Positions 25,346-34,271 of a stretch of DNA of 64,000 nt are shown here, one piece after another. Location of the stretch: the NCBI GenBank assembly GCA_947090755.1, contig CAMUPF010000001.1, positions 1 through 64,000 on the forward strand, in the 5' to 3' direction. The stretch comes from an uncultured Candidatus Melainabacteria bacterium. Its GTDB lineage: Bacteria; Cyanobacteriota; Vampirovibrionia; Gastranaerophilales; Gastranaerophilaceae. Position 1 is the stretch's first letter, and each line of letters starts with the position of its first letter. The notes below the pieces were generated by a model that did not search any database, was not told the origin of the DNA, and saw nothing but the letters and a program-made list of their open reading frames with translations. The translations under genes were made by a program, and so were the position numbers.

Positions 25346-25399
25346 ATGTTTACTCCGAGCGTAAAACGACATCATCATAACCATCATCATTGCCATTAA
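25346..25399 (+). CDS. Histidine-rich micropeptide (17 aa), possible leader peptide
   Basis: MFTPSVKRHHHNHHHCH then TAA: seven His in the last nine residues. A convincing ribosome site (AAGGAAAAG) precedes the ATG. It resembles leader peptides of his-operon attenuators, or a metal-binding peptide. Right after it begins a 13-bp inverted repeat (25404-25471). The next gene (25515) is not a histidine gene. The region 25243-25514 has no other gene. Confidence 0.6.
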   Translation: MFTPSVKRHHHNHHHCH

Positions 25400-25403
25400 G
25401 GCA

Positions 25404-25471
25404 AGGTTATAATGTGTTTTGCGCAAAAATCGTTATGCATCAACCCGAATTTCAATTTCACATTATAACCT
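25404..25471 (+). promoter_or_regulatory. Large stem-loop after the His-rich micropeptide
   Basis: Perfect 13-bp arms (AGGTTATAATGTG at 25404-25416, CACATTATAACCT at 25459-25471). The loop contains a 12-bp palindrome TTTTGCGCAAAA (25417-25428). No T run follows, so it is not a standard terminator. Confidence 0.6.
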
Positions 25472-25514
25472 CATTAGTAGGTAGTTTTACATGTGAGATT
25501 GGAGAAAATAAAAA

Positions 25515-26765
25515 ATGACAATTACAAATATAATTTCAGCAATAGGAAATAATAATAGCGTTTACCCTTTACTACTGCGTGATTGCGGGATAGAGGTACC
25601 GACTAAAGTCGCGCTTACGTATCAGCAAAATAAAGAGGATAAAGAGGTTGCAAGATTGGCGACCCGTGAACGTCTGGTTGATGAATACACGGTTTCTGCC
25701 GTTTGGCTTGGCGGAATCCCGCTTCTGGAAAAGATTAATAGTAAAATTCTTAAAAATCGCGGTTTTAATTCTGATATTAGTTCAAAATTACTGAAAGAAG
25801 AATCCTGTCAGGGGCTTGATTATAATATTAAAAAGTTCAAGTCGCTTGCACCTGAGGCCGTTAAGGATTTAGAATTTTTGAAGGCAAATCAGGCAAAATA
25901 TAAAAAACTTTTAGGTGGCAAGATTCTGGCTGAAACGGCGATTCCGATTGCGCTGATGGGATTTGTTATCCCGAAATTGATTTTTGCGTGGACTGCAAGT
26001 ACAAAACGCGAACTTGCTAAAAAACGTCAGACCGCTATTCAAAACGATACATTTACTCCGCAGATGAAAAAAATGGGCGATTTCGCAAGAAAAAATATTG
26101 CGTTCAAAGGCGGGCTTTCTTCACTTGCCGAAATGTCAACCGTTCAAAAAATGGCCTTGACCGACGGCGGTTATGCTGTCGGCCGTGTTGCGACAGCCAG
26201 AAAGAAAAATGAAGCCTATGATATTGCATTCAAAATGGCAGGAATGATGTTTTTAAACTTCGTTTTTCCGAAACAACTGGCAAAATTTTTGGATAAGACC
26301 ACCGGCAAAGCCGCTAATACGAGTCTGAATCTTGATATCAAAATGCTTGATGATAAGGAGTTTATGAGCGCAATAAAAAATAAAAAACTTGCGCTTCCGG
26401 ACGTAAAAACAGGCGAACAATTGTTGGATTTTGTAGATAAAAACCCTGACAGCCTTTTTGTTAAATATGCGAATAAATATAAAAAAGTAGCAATGCTTGA
26501 AAACTGCGTCCGCGACCCGCGCCGTTATGTAGATTTGAAAGACTTAAAAGCTTTCCGTGATAATATTGCACAGATTTCTGAAAATGCATTGAAATCCGGT
26601 GATGTAACGAAATTTATGAAAAAAGCAAAAGTATTGAAAGGTGTAAACATCCTTGCAAATGTCGGAATAAGCAGTTTCTTGCTGGCGTACGGCCTTCCAA
26701 AAGCCCAGTTTGCATTCAGAAAAATTGTAACTGGCTCTGACCTTGAACCCGGTATTGTTGATTAA
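25515..26765 (+). CDS. Unknown 416-aa protein with hydrophobic segments
   Basis: Not recognised. Hydrophobic stretches lie at about residues 140-165 (ILAETAIPIALMGFVIPKLIFAW) and 385-405 (ILANVGISSFLLAYGLPKAQFAF), with a weaker one near 240. The rest is Lys-rich and helical. No signal peptide. TTGGAG precedes the ATG. Likely a lineage-type membrane-associated protein. Whether the His-rich micropeptide upstream controls it is an inference from position only. Confidence 0.65.
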   Translation: MTITNIISAIGNNNSVYPLLLRDCGIEVPTKVALTYQQNKEDKEVARLATRERLVDEYTVSAVWLGGIPLLEKINSKILKNRGFNSDISSKLLKEESCQGLDYNIKKFKSLAPEAVKDLEFLKANQAKYKKLLGGKILAETAIPIALMGFVIPKLIFAWTASTKRELAKKRQTAIQNDTFTPQMKKMGDFARKNIAFKGGLSSLAEMSTVQKMALTDGGYAVGRVATARKKNEAYDIAFKMAGMMFLNFVFPKQLAKFLDKTTGKAANTSLNLDIKMLDDKEFMSAIKNKKLALPDVKTGEQLLDFVDKNPDSLFVKYANKYKKVAMLENCVRDPRRYVDLKDLKAFRDNIAQISENALKSGDVTKFMKKAKVLKGVNILANVGISSFLLAYGLPKAQFAFRKIVTGSDLEPGIVD

Positions 26766-26803
26766 AAAACGGGTATAATATAGTTATGAGGAAATCATTT
26801 ACC

Positions 26804-26878
26804 AAATGTAACGAAATGTAACAAATCCCGTTATTGTTGAAATTGGTTGAAATTTAAATACTTTATTAATTTGTATAG
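26804..26878 (+). promoter_or_regulatory. Tandem TGTAAC motif and putative promoter before the 649-aa gene
   Basis: AAATGTAACGAAATGTAACAAAT (26804-26826) is a direct repeat of AAATGTAAC. A TACTTTATTAATTTGTATAG stretch (~26859-26878), similar to sequences before the genes at 39399 and 56004, follows at about 20-40 nt from the start. Confidence 0.35.
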
Positions 26879-26897
26879 CAATAACGAGAGAGCGAGT

Positions 26898-28847
26898 ATG
26901 GTTACAACAGGTTCAATCTTAAATACGAGAATGAATTTTGCACCGAAGACTTCCGGCGGAGGCGGCGGAAACGGCGGTGTTAAAACAAACTCGCTTCAAA
27001 TGACTAATATTAAACTTGCCGCAAGAACAGGCAAGCCGGGCACCGCTTCATATACATCAATGAGCAATCAAATAAACGGCAGAGCTGTTGTTATAAATGT
27101 TGGCAACGGTGAAACTAAATGTTGTAAACACGGAAAAACAAACTTCTTGGGTGCAACATTAGCAGCACTTGCTACACCTGAAGGCCAAATGCTTATGAAG
27201 GCTGGAGTAACCGGCTTACAAAAATTGTTGAAATCCGGTAATGATGGTTCTGTAAAACCAAATACAAATACTACACCTACCGGCAATGCAAGCTTGAGTT
27301 CTACATTAGACTCGCTTGTTCCGGATATTGATTTGACGAATATTGATTATGAAGCGTCTGCTAATGATTTTATGAGCCAAATGAAAGGTGCTAAAAATTC
27401 TCAAGACTTATATCAAGCATTACAGGGCGCGAAAGCTTATAGAACACAGGTTAATGCTAGAATGGCACAAATTAAGCCTAATCTTCAAAATATGACAACA
27501 CAATTAGAAACCTTAAAAGGTAATGCTGAAGGCTCTATTAAAGAAGCTAAAGGCGCATTAGATGATGCTAAAGATGGCGTCGGCAAGGCTAACTCTGAGG
27601 TTAAGCAAGGTAAGACACAAGTTGAATCTGCACGTAAAGGTTACGAATCTGCTAAGGCTCAAATTAAAACCGATAATGCCGCATATAAAGAGGCGTCCGG
27701 TAAAGTAGATACCGCTACTAAAGAATACGATGCTAAGGGTAAAGCTTTATCAGAAGCTAGAACTAATTACAGCAACGCAAAAACAGTTACTCAAGAATGC
27801 ACACAAGCATTGGCTACTGCAAAAACTAACACATCACAAGCATTGGCTAACTTGAATGCGCTTAAGGCACAGCAAAAACCTGGATTAGGTACGGATAGTG
27901 CTGCATTACAAGCTCAAATTGCGGACGCACAGGCACAATACGATTCAGCTAAGGCAGCAGAGGAAAGTGCACAAAAATCTCTTGATAATGCTAAAGATTC
28001 TGAAGCTAAAGCAAAAGAGGCACTTGGTGATGACAGTAAGGGTGCTGTTCAAGCATTTAACAATGCAAAAACAGCTTTATCAGAAGCGCGTAATGGATTA
28101 AAAGCTGCTGCGGAACAGTTGAAAAATGATAAAGAAATTACTCAAGACCAATATGATTTATTGAATGATAGAATGGATTCCGCACAAAAAGCTGAAACAA
28201 ACCTTGAAACGCAACAAGAAAATCTGGTCAAAGCAAAAGACGCGCAGAGCGCAGCTGAACAAAAACTTAATGAACTTAATGCGAAAAAAGAAGAACTTGA
28301 AACACAAATGCACGATTACGAAGAAATGCAAAAAGCATCTGATAAATTAAGTGACTTGAGTCAATTTGAAACAAAACTTGAGCAAATGATGGCTAAAGAA
28401 AAAACTGATCGCCAAGAATTACAAGCAAAACTTGACGCTAAAAATGCTGTATCTAATGATGGTAGCCAGACAGGTAAAACAAAACGTAAAGCTGAACAAC
28501 AAGAAACTAAATTAACAGGTAAGATTGCAAATATTGATGCTGGCAGTGCGCTTGATGATATCGCAAGAGATAAGGCAATGAATATTGGAAATGAAGCTGC
28601 TATGATGTCACAAACAAGAACTCATACAGAAGGACCTTTGTCTAACATAAATAATTTTGCTTCAAAAGCTACTCAACAACAAGAACAACGTGAGAATGAA
28701 ATGAAGCTTAAACTGTTAAAAACAGGTGTTCCTCAAGAATTTAACGGGAAAATGGTTATGACAGGTATTGCTGACAATTATTCTGTAAACGGACAAAATT
28801 ATACATTTGAAGAACTTCAAAAAGCGGTTAAAGATGGTACATTATAA
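26898..28847 (+). CDS. Long coiled-coil protein with Gly-rich N-terminus
   Basis: Not recognised. Start 26898 (MVTTGSILNTRMNFAPK) is preferred over 26847 because a purine-rich site lies just upstream. Residues ~20-35 are Gly-rich (SGGGGGNGG). Residues ~150-520 are almost continuous heptad-like sequence rich in Ala, Lys, Glu, Gln, Asp, repeating units such as AKAALDDAKD, AEQKLNELNAKKEEL. A Cys pair (KCCKHGK) sits near residue 80. No signal peptide or membrane anchor. Could be a structural or surface-display filament; the repetitive composition makes homology weak. Confidence 0.65.
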   Translation: MVTTGSILNTRMNFAPKTSGGGGGNGGVKTNSLQMTNIKLAARTGKPGTASYTSMSNQINGRAVVINVGNGETKCCKHGKTNFLGATLAALATPEGQMLMKAGVTGLQKLLKSGNDGSVKPNTNTTPTGNASLSSTLDSLVPDIDLTNIDYEASANDFMSQMKGAKNSQDLYQALQGAKAYRTQVNARMAQIKPNLQNMTTQLETLKGNAEGSIKEAKGALDDAKDGVGKANSEVKQGKTQVESARKGYESAKAQIKTDNAAYKEASGKVDTATKEYDAKGKALSEARTNYSNAKTVTQECTQALATAKTNTSQALANLNALKAQQKPGLGTDSAALQAQIADAQAQYDSAKAAEESAQKSLDNAKDSEAKAKEALGDDSKGAVQAFNNAKTALSEARNGLKAAAEQLKNDKEITQDQYDLLNDRMDSAQKAETNLETQQENLVKAKDAQSAAEQKLNELNAKKEELETQMHDYEEMQKASDKLSDLSQFETKLEQMMAKEKTDRQELQAKLDAKNAVSNDGSQTGKTKRKAEQQETKLTGKIANIDAGSALDDIARDKAMNIGNEAAMMSQTRTHTEGPLSNINNFASKATQQQEQRENEMKLKLLKTGVPQEFNGKMVMTGIADNYSVNGQNYTFEELQKAVKDGTL

Positions 28848-28850
28848 AAA

Positions 28851-28874
28851 AAGGCCTTCGAAAGAAGGCCTTTT
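28851..28874. terminator. Bidirectional terminator
   Basis: AAGGCCTTC/GAAGGCCTT stem, 4-nt loop, A run before and T run after, between convergent genes. Confidence 0.85.
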
Positions 28875-28877
28875 AGT

Positions 28878-31700
28878 TTATTGAATTGCTTCACAACACT
28901 CTGAACAGATGGTTTCATGGCCGGCGTGTTCGCCAAGTTTGCGGTATTTCCAGCAGCGTTCACATTTTTCGCCCTCTGCTTTTGTTACCCAAACGGTGAA
29001 GCCTTCTTCTTTGTGTTCATTCAAGACATCTGCAGGTGCGCTTTCTGCAATATGCGCTTGAGATGTAATGAAGATGTTGCAAAGTTCTGATTCGTTCGCT
29101 TTAAGAACCGCGCTGTCGTCTGATTTTACCCAAACAGCAACTTCTAAAGAGCTTCCTACCTTTTTGTCGGCTCTTAATGGTTCGATTGCGCGGGTTACAA
29201 CTTCGCGCGCTTTTAGAATCTTTGTGAAATCTTCTTCAAGCTGTGCGTTTGTCCATTCAGGTTTCACTTCTACCCAGTCTGATAATAATATACTTTCAAG
29301 ATTTCCTCTTTGTGCTTCAGGAACGCTCATCCACATATCTTCCGCCTGGTGTGGCATTACAGGTGCAAGCATTCTGATTAAGCTTTGTGAGATTTCAAAC
29401 AGAACTGTCTGGCATGCACGGCGTGAAAGTGATTTCTTGCCCGCTGTGTAAAGTCTGTCTTTTACAATATCTAAGTAGAATGCGCTCAAATCCACTGCTG
29501 CAAAGTTTTGAAGCGCTTGGAAGTATTTGTAGAACTCGTAGTTTTCAAAACTTTCGCTCACTTCTGCCACAACTTTGTTTAGTTTGTGGAGTGCGAATTT
29601 ATCAATGTTTTTGAGTTCGTCGTATTTTACGTAATCTGTTGCAGGGTCGAAATCGTAGATGTTTCCGAGTAAGAATCTTACAGTGTTACGGGTCTTTTTG
29701 AAGATTTCGACGAGCTGTTTAACGATGTTGTCGCCGATTTTGGTGTCGTTTCTGTAATCAACAGATGCGGCCCAGAGTCTTAGAATATCGGCTCCGTAGT
29801 TTTTGATAATATCGTCCGGTCTGATGTAGTTGCCTAGTGATTTTGACATTTTGCGACCGTCCTCACCGAATACAAAACCGTGTGTAAGAACCGTTTTGTA
29901 AGGCGCTTTGCCTTCTGTTGCCATAGCAGTTAAAAGTGAAGATTGGAACCAGCCGCGGTGTTGGTCGGAACCTTCAAGGTACATTTCAACAGGTGTGTGG
30001 CCGAGTTCTTCGCTGCGTTTTTCAACGACTGCTCTCCAGCTTATACCTGAGTCGAACCAAACATCCATAATGTCGTTTTCTTTTGAGATATGAACACCGC
30101 CGCATTTAGGGCATTTGAAGCCTTGCGGAAGAAGTTCTGCGGTTGAGCGTTTAACCCACGCGTCTGAACTTTCTTTTTCAAAGATTTCTGCAACGTGGTT
30201 GATTGTTTCGTCGGTTACGATAACTTCACCGCAGTCGTCGCAGTAGAAAACAGGGATTGGAACGCCCCATGCGCGCTGGCGGGAAATACACCAGTCTGTG
30301 CGGTTTTGAACCATGTTTGAGATACGTGCTTCGCCGCTTGCCGGAATCCATTTTACGCCTTTGATTGCTTGAAGTGTTTCTTCTCTGAATTTATCAACTT
30401 TAACGAACCATTGCGGAGTTGCGCGGTAGATTACAGGGTTTTTACATCTCCAGCAGTGCGGGTAGCTGTGTTGAATATCTTGTTGTGCAAGAAGTGCACC
30501 GCAACTTTGAAGTTTTTCGATAACGATAGAGTTTCCTTTGTAGTACGGAACGCCTTCCAAATCCTTGTCCTGAACAGCTTCTGTCCAAACTCCGCGGCTG
30601 TCTAGCGGTGAAAATACGTCGATTCCGTATTTGCATCCTACTTCATAGTCCTCAAGCCCGTGGCCCGGAGCTGTGTGAACCGCGCCTGTTCCGGCTTCAA
30701 GTGTTACGTGTTCGCCGAGGATAATCGGGGATTTTCTGTCTACAAGCGGATGTTTTGTGTTTAAAAGTTCTAAATCCGCTCCTGTGCAAGAGCCGATTAC
30801 GTTAATTTCAGACTCTTCCCACTGAACGTCTGCGAGGAATGCACCGAGCAAGCCCTGTGCGATTACGTAAACATCGCCGCCACGCGTGAAGAATGTGTAT
30901 TCAAATTTCGGGTGCATAGAAATCGCCATGTTTGACGGAATTGTCCACGGGGTTGTTGTCCAGATTACCGCATATATTGGACCGTTATCGGTTCCGACTA
31001 AGTTTTGGATTTTTTTTGTAGACTCGTCGTCAAACTTAAATCTTACATAAATTGAGGTTGAAGTGTGGTCTGCGTATTCAACTTCCGCTTCTGCAAGCGC
31101 TGTTTCGCAGGAGGCGCACCAGTAAACAGGTTTTAAACCTTTTTCGATGTATCCTTTTTTATACATTTCGCCGAAAACTCTAACCTGTTCAGCTTCGTAA
31201 GCCGCATCAATCGTCAAATAAGGGTGTTCCCAGTCGCCCCAAACGCCTAAGCGTTTAAATTCGCTTTCCTGTCCTTTAAGGTTTTTGTGTGCGAATTCGC
31301 GGCATTTTTCGCGAAGTTCTGCAGGGGTAAGCGCAGAGCGTCCGCCTTTGATGTTTTTTACAACAGCGTTTTCAATAGGAAGTCCGTGGCCGTCGTAGCC
31401 CGGAACATAAGGTGCGTAGAAACCCTTTTGTGCTTTATATTTAGTTAAAATATCTTTTAAGATTTTGTTTAGGGCGGTGCCGACGTGAATCTTTTCACTG
31501 CTCAAGTATGGAGGGCCGTCGTGGAGAATAAATTTGTTTGCTTTATCGCGTTGTGCGATGTTTTTTTCGTAAATATTGTTTTCTTCCCAGAATTTTTGGA
31601 TTTCCAGCTCTCTAACCGTAGCGTTTGCGCGCATTGCAAGCGTGGTTTGCGGGAGGTTTAACGTTTCTTTGTAATCTTGTTTTGTTGCTTCGTTACTCAT
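28878..31700 (-). CDS. ileS: Isoleucine--tRNA ligase
   Basis: Class I synthetase charging tRNA-Ile, with an editing domain. 940 aa, full length. The HIGH-type motif reads HVGT (within HDGPPYLSSEKIHVGTALN), an allowed variant, and KMSKS is intact (GRKMSKSLGN). The editing domain covers about 200-400 (TTTPWTIPSNMAIS, GTGAVHTAPGHGLEDY). The C-terminus has a zinc finger (CERCWKYRKLGEHAGHETICSECC), typical of bacterial-type IleRS. GAGGG precedes the ATG. Followed 11 nt upstream by the symporter gene on the same strand. Confidence 0.97.
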   Translation of the reverse strand: MSNEATKQDYKETLNLPQTTLAMRANATVRELEIQKFWEENNIYEKNIAQRDKANKFILHDGPPYLSSEKIHVGTALNKILKDILTKYKAQKGFYAPYVPGYDGHGLPIENAVVKNIKGGRSALTPAELREKCREFAHKNLKGQESEFKRLGVWGDWEHPYLTIDAAYEAEQVRVFGEMYKKGYIEKGLKPVYWCASCETALAEAEVEYADHTSTSIYVRFKFDDESTKKIQNLVGTDNGPIYAVIWTTTPWTIPSNMAISMHPKFEYTFFTRGGDVYVIAQGLLGAFLADVQWEESEINVIGSCTGADLELLNTKHPLVDRKSPIILGEHVTLEAGTGAVHTAPGHGLEDYEVGCKYGIDVFSPLDSRGVWTEAVQDKDLEGVPYYKGNSIVIEKLQSCGALLAQQDIQHSYPHCWRCKNPVIYRATPQWFVKVDKFREETLQAIKGVKWIPASGEARISNMVQNRTDWCISRQRAWGVPIPVFYCDDCGEVIVTDETINHVAEIFEKESSDAWVKRSTAELLPQGFKCPKCGGVHISKENDIMDVWFDSGISWRAVVEKRSEELGHTPVEMYLEGSDQHRGWFQSSLLTAMATEGKAPYKTVLTHGFVFGEDGRKMSKSLGNYIRPDDIIKNYGADILRLWAASVDYRNDTKIGDNIVKQLVEIFKKTRNTVRFLLGNIYDFDPATDYVKYDELKNIDKFALHKLNKVVAEVSESFENYEFYKYFQALQNFAAVDLSAFYLDIVKDRLYTAGKKSLSRRACQTVLFEISQSLIRMLAPVMPHQAEDMWMSVPEAQRGNLESILLSDWVEVKPEWTNAQLEEDFTKILKAREVVTRAIEPLRADKKVGSSLEVAVWVKSDDSAVLKANESELCNIFITSQAHIAESAPADVLNEHKEEGFTVWVTKAEGEKCERCWKYRKLGEHAGHETICSECCEAIQ

Positions 31701-31711
31701 ATTTATTCCCT

Positions 31712-32965
31712 CTATTCATTATTTTTTTGTTCTTCTATATAATTTTTCATTTTATCATAATCAAATTGGTTTTCCCAGCGTGCAATAACGACAGTTGCAA
31801 CGCAGTTGCCGATTAAGTTTACTGTTGTGCGGCCCATATCAAGAATATGATCAATCCCTAAAAGTATTGCTACACCCAGAATAGGGATATTAAAACTTGC
31901 AAGTGTGCCGGCAAGAACGATTAAACCTACACGCGGAACGCCGGCAACGCCTTTGCTTGTAAGCATAAGTGCTAACATTATGATTAATTGTTGTTCAAAA
32001 CTAAGATGAATCCCTGCGATTTGTGCGGAAAACATTACTGCAATAGCAAGATATAAGGTGCTTCCGTCAAGGTTAAAAGTGTAGCCGGTAGGCATCACAA
32101 ATCCGACAATATTCTTCGGAACCCCGAAGTTTTCCATAATTTCGATAGCTTTCGGGAACGCGGCTTCGGAACTTGCTGTTGAAAAAGCCAGTAATGCCGG
32201 TTCTTCCAATGTTCTTATAAGCGCGCGGAAAGAAATTTTCGCTATTTTACAAGCAATTATCAATACGAGAAATACAAAGATTGCCAGCGCTGCGTAAAGG
32301 CTGAAAATCACCTTGAAATAACTGCCTAAAACTTTTATTCCATTCATTCCGATAGTGTATGAAATCGCACCGAAGATACCGATAGGTGCAAAATACATAA
32401 CATATTCCGTGAATTTAAACATTATTTTGCTTACAGATTTTAATAAGTCCAGAACCGGCTCTGCGGGTTTCCCAACGGTGCAGATTGCAAGTGCGAAGAA
32501 AATTGAAAATACAACAATTTGAAGTAAATTGCCGTTTGCCATTGCGTCAACTATGCTTGTCGGAAAAATATTTATGACCATGTCGTTGATTGATGTATGT
32601 GAATCCGTTGCGGCCATAAGGCCTGCAGCCTGAATGTTTCCGGTTGTTGCACCGAGGGTGAAACCAACACCGGGCTTAAAAATGTTACCTGCAACAAGCC
32701 CTATGAATAACGCCAGAGTAGTTACAATCTCAAAATAAATAATGGTTTTAAGCCCTATTTTACCAAGTTGCTTGACGCTTCCGTGTCCGGCGATGCCTAC
32801 AACCAGCGTTGCAAACAGAAGCGGTGCGATAATCATTTTAACCATTCGGAGGAAAATTGTTGCGAACGGCTGCATTTTAATAGCCCAATCAGGCGCAATA
32901 GCACCAAAAATTATCCCCAGAATTAATGCTAAAAATATTAATAACGTCAGTTTACTGTGTTTCAA
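31712..32965 (-). CDS. Dicarboxylate/amino acid:cation symporter (DAACS family)
   Basis: Inner-membrane importer for glutamate, aspartate or C4-dicarboxylates driven by H+ or Na+. 417 aa with about eight helices and the two re-entrant loops. Signature elements: FSTASSEAAFPKAIE, GYTFNLDGSTLYLA, MLTSKGVAGVPRVG and DHILDMGRTTVNLIGN. The start is a TTG with GAGGTG 8 nt upstream, so it should not be moved to an internal ATG. Substrate cannot be fixed by eye. Possibly cotranscribed with ileS (11-nt gap). Confidence 0.93.
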   Translation of the reverse strand: MKHSKLTLLIFLALILGIIFGAIAPDWAIKMQPFATIFLRMVKMIIAPLLFATLVVGIAGHGSVKQLGKIGLKTIIYFEIVTTLALFIGLVAGNIFKPGVGFTLGATTGNIQAAGLMAATDSHTSINDMVINIFPTSIVDAMANGNLLQIVVFSIFFALAICTVGKPAEPVLDLLKSVSKIMFKFTEYVMYFAPIGIFGAISYTIGMNGIKVLGSYFKVIFSLYAALAIFVFLVLIIACKIAKISFRALIRTLEEPALLAFSTASSEAAFPKAIEIMENFGVPKNIVGFVMPTGYTFNLDGSTLYLAIAVMFSAQIAGIHLSFEQQLIIMLALMLTSKGVAGVPRVGLIVLAGTLASFNIPILGVAILLGIDHILDMGRTTVNLIGNCVATVVIARWENQFDYDKMKNYIEEQKNNE

Positions 32966-33025
32966 TTAAAAGCACCTCAAAATTATTATATTATAAACAA
33001 ATTTCAACACAATAAAACGGGTGTG

Positions 33026-33080
33026 TTTGTTACATTTGTTATAAAATGCAGTTGACATATTGTAAAACATGTTACATAAT
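33026..33080 (+). promoter_or_regulatory. Promoter of pilin copy 2 with upstream motif
   Basis: TTGACA (33052-33057), 17-nt spacer, CATAAT (33075-33080), with AACATGTTA just before the -10 box. The same arrangement precedes copies 3 and 4. An upstream TTTGTTACATTTGTTATAA (33026-33044) matches other intergenic sites. Confidence 0.7.
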
Positions 33081-33103
33081 AAGAAAAAAGAAAGGATAGC
33101 TAA

Positions 33104-33143
33104 ATGAACAAGAAAGTATTAAGTTTATGCGGGGGGGGGGGGG
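33104..33143 (+). repeat. Prepilin leader start and 13-G slippage tract (copy 2, OFF)
   Basis: ATG at 33104 with AAAGGA site; codons MNKKVLSLC run into 13 G (33131-33143). In this length the frame ends MNKKVLSLCGGGGVFS-stop. With 12 G the leader continues through NRSSCA to FTMAE in frame. The pilin gene is therefore OFF by one base. Confidence 0.8.
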
Positions 33144-33176
33144 TGTTTTCTTAACCGGTCGTCTTGCGCATTCACG

Positions 33177-34106
33177 ATGGCCGAAATCCTGTTATCCCTA
33201 ACAATCATCGGTGTGGTCGCTGCGATAACACTTCCGTCGCTGACCGGCAATATTAATGAACGCACTTGGAATACGCAAAGAAAAGCTTTATATGCGCGTA
33301 TGTCGCAGGCAATAGCCCTAATGCCTGCGTTGAATGGATACGGAACTTTGACCGAAGACGAAAATAAAAGCGTTACTGCAGACACCGCGGCCGAAACCTT
33401 CGTCACCGAAGGTCTGAGCAAAGTTCTAAAAATCAATAATATCTGTGACAGTGACCACCTTGCGGACTGTGGTATGCCCGCTAAAATTACGGCGTTAAAC
33501 GGTAGTATTCCTTATTCCTCCTTCCCGAAAACTCTTGTTCAATTTAACGGAAGTTTTAATATGTCTTTTACAAGCGGGTATTGGTCACAGTTTAGTTATT
33601 CACAGACCGATACAAAAGCCGCGGCGTTTGAAACCGTTAACGGTGAATCAATTGCTGTGTTTTATAATCCGCGCTGTCAGCAAAAAACCGAAGGGGCAGG
33701 GTATTATGTGGGGCCTAAAATGTGTGCCAATTTTGTCTATGACTTGAACGGGGCTAAAGGGCCAAATACTGTTGGTAAGGATATTGGATTTATTACGGCT
33801 CTTTATCCTTCTGATTCTGTCGTTGTAGCACCAATGCCTTTGAATCGTTCACCGGGTAGGGCACCGCAAAAGAATGCGTCTGCAATGTGTTATAATTTTG
33901 ATTCAGAAAGCAGAATGCCAAATAACGAAGAATTAATGTCAATTTTTTATAATAAACCTTTGGTTGGCGAAGGCCAATATTACGATACTTGGTCAAATGA
34001 TTTATACAATGATATTTATACTGCATACAGTATGCATTTATTGACCGGTAAAATGAATGTGCGTGAACGCAATCATGACGACGTAGTTCTCTGCATAAGA
34101 CGCTAA
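33177..34106 (+). CDS. Type IV prepilin-like protein, copy 2 (phase OFF)
   Basis: Coordinates give the frame from mature residue +3. The true start should be 33104, out of frame by one G. With 12 G the preprotein would have a 22-residue leader ending in Ala (A|FTMAE), whereas the other copies have Gly; Ala at -1 is usually processed less well. The conserved helix and core (NINERTWNTQRKALYARMSQ, AAAFETVNGESIAVFYNP, CANFVYDLNGAKGPNT) are followed by a variable tail with SRMPNNEELMSIFYN and a final LCIRR, DUF1566-like. A terminator follows at 34108. The tail differs strongly from the other three copies. Confidence 0.8.
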   Translation: MAEILLSLTIIGVVAAITLPSLTGNINERTWNTQRKALYARMSQAIALMPALNGYGTLTEDENKSVTADTAAETFVTEGLSKVLKINNICDSDHLADCGMPAKITALNGSIPYSSFPKTLVQFNGSFNMSFTSGYWSQFSYSQTDTKAAAFETVNGESIAVFYNPRCQQKTEGAGYYVGPKMCANFVYDLNGAKGPNTVGKDIGFITALYPSDSVVVAPMPLNRSPGRAPQKNASAMCYNFDSESRMPNNEELMSIFYNKPLVGEGQYYDTWSNDLYNDIYTAYSMHLLTGKMNVRERNHDDVVLCIRR

Positions 34107-34107
34107 A

Positions 34108-34137
34108 AAGAAAGCCCCGATTGGGGCTTTCTTATTT
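34108..34137 (+). terminator. Terminator of pilin copy 2
   Basis: AAGAAAGCCCC/GGGGCTTTCTT stem with 4-nt loop and T-rich tail. Confidence 0.9.
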
Positions 34138-34210
34138 TGCTAATGCTTTTTTGTGTCCGAGAAAGGCTCGCGATAAGAAACGTGAGCGAGCCTTTTGAGT
34201 GGCGTATTAG

Positions 34211-34271
34211 ACAGCGCAGCCACAGTGCGGCCTCACGTGAGTGAGGACGGCAGGTGGCGGAGAACTGCTTT
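34211..34271 (+). repeat. GC-rich dispersed repeat, family B, copy 2
   Basis: Same ends as 4922-4981 (ACAGCGCAGCCA, TGGCGGAGAACTGCTTT); the middle has its own hairpin (CCTCAC/GTGAGG around a CACGTG palindrome). The convergent proS frame runs into it, so the last ~12 codons of proS are encoded by the repeat. A separate GGCTCGC/GCGAGCC hairpin lies at about 34165-34193. Confidence 0.6.

Noticed and set aside
26950-26990. Gly-rich coding stretches at 26950 and 56070 as further slippage tracts
   Set aside because: The glycine codons are mixed (GGC, GGA, GGT), with no homopolymer run long enough to slip.
28878-31700. HVGT in place of HIGH in IleRS as a loss of function
   Set aside because: Thr is an accepted residue at that position of the class I signature, and KMSKS and the rest of the enzyme are intact.
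33177-34106. M of MAEIL as the true start of the pilins
   Set aside because: It would remove the leader and the F+1/T+2 residues of a perfect prepilin site, and no ribosome site lies before it; copy 4 shows the upstream start in frame.
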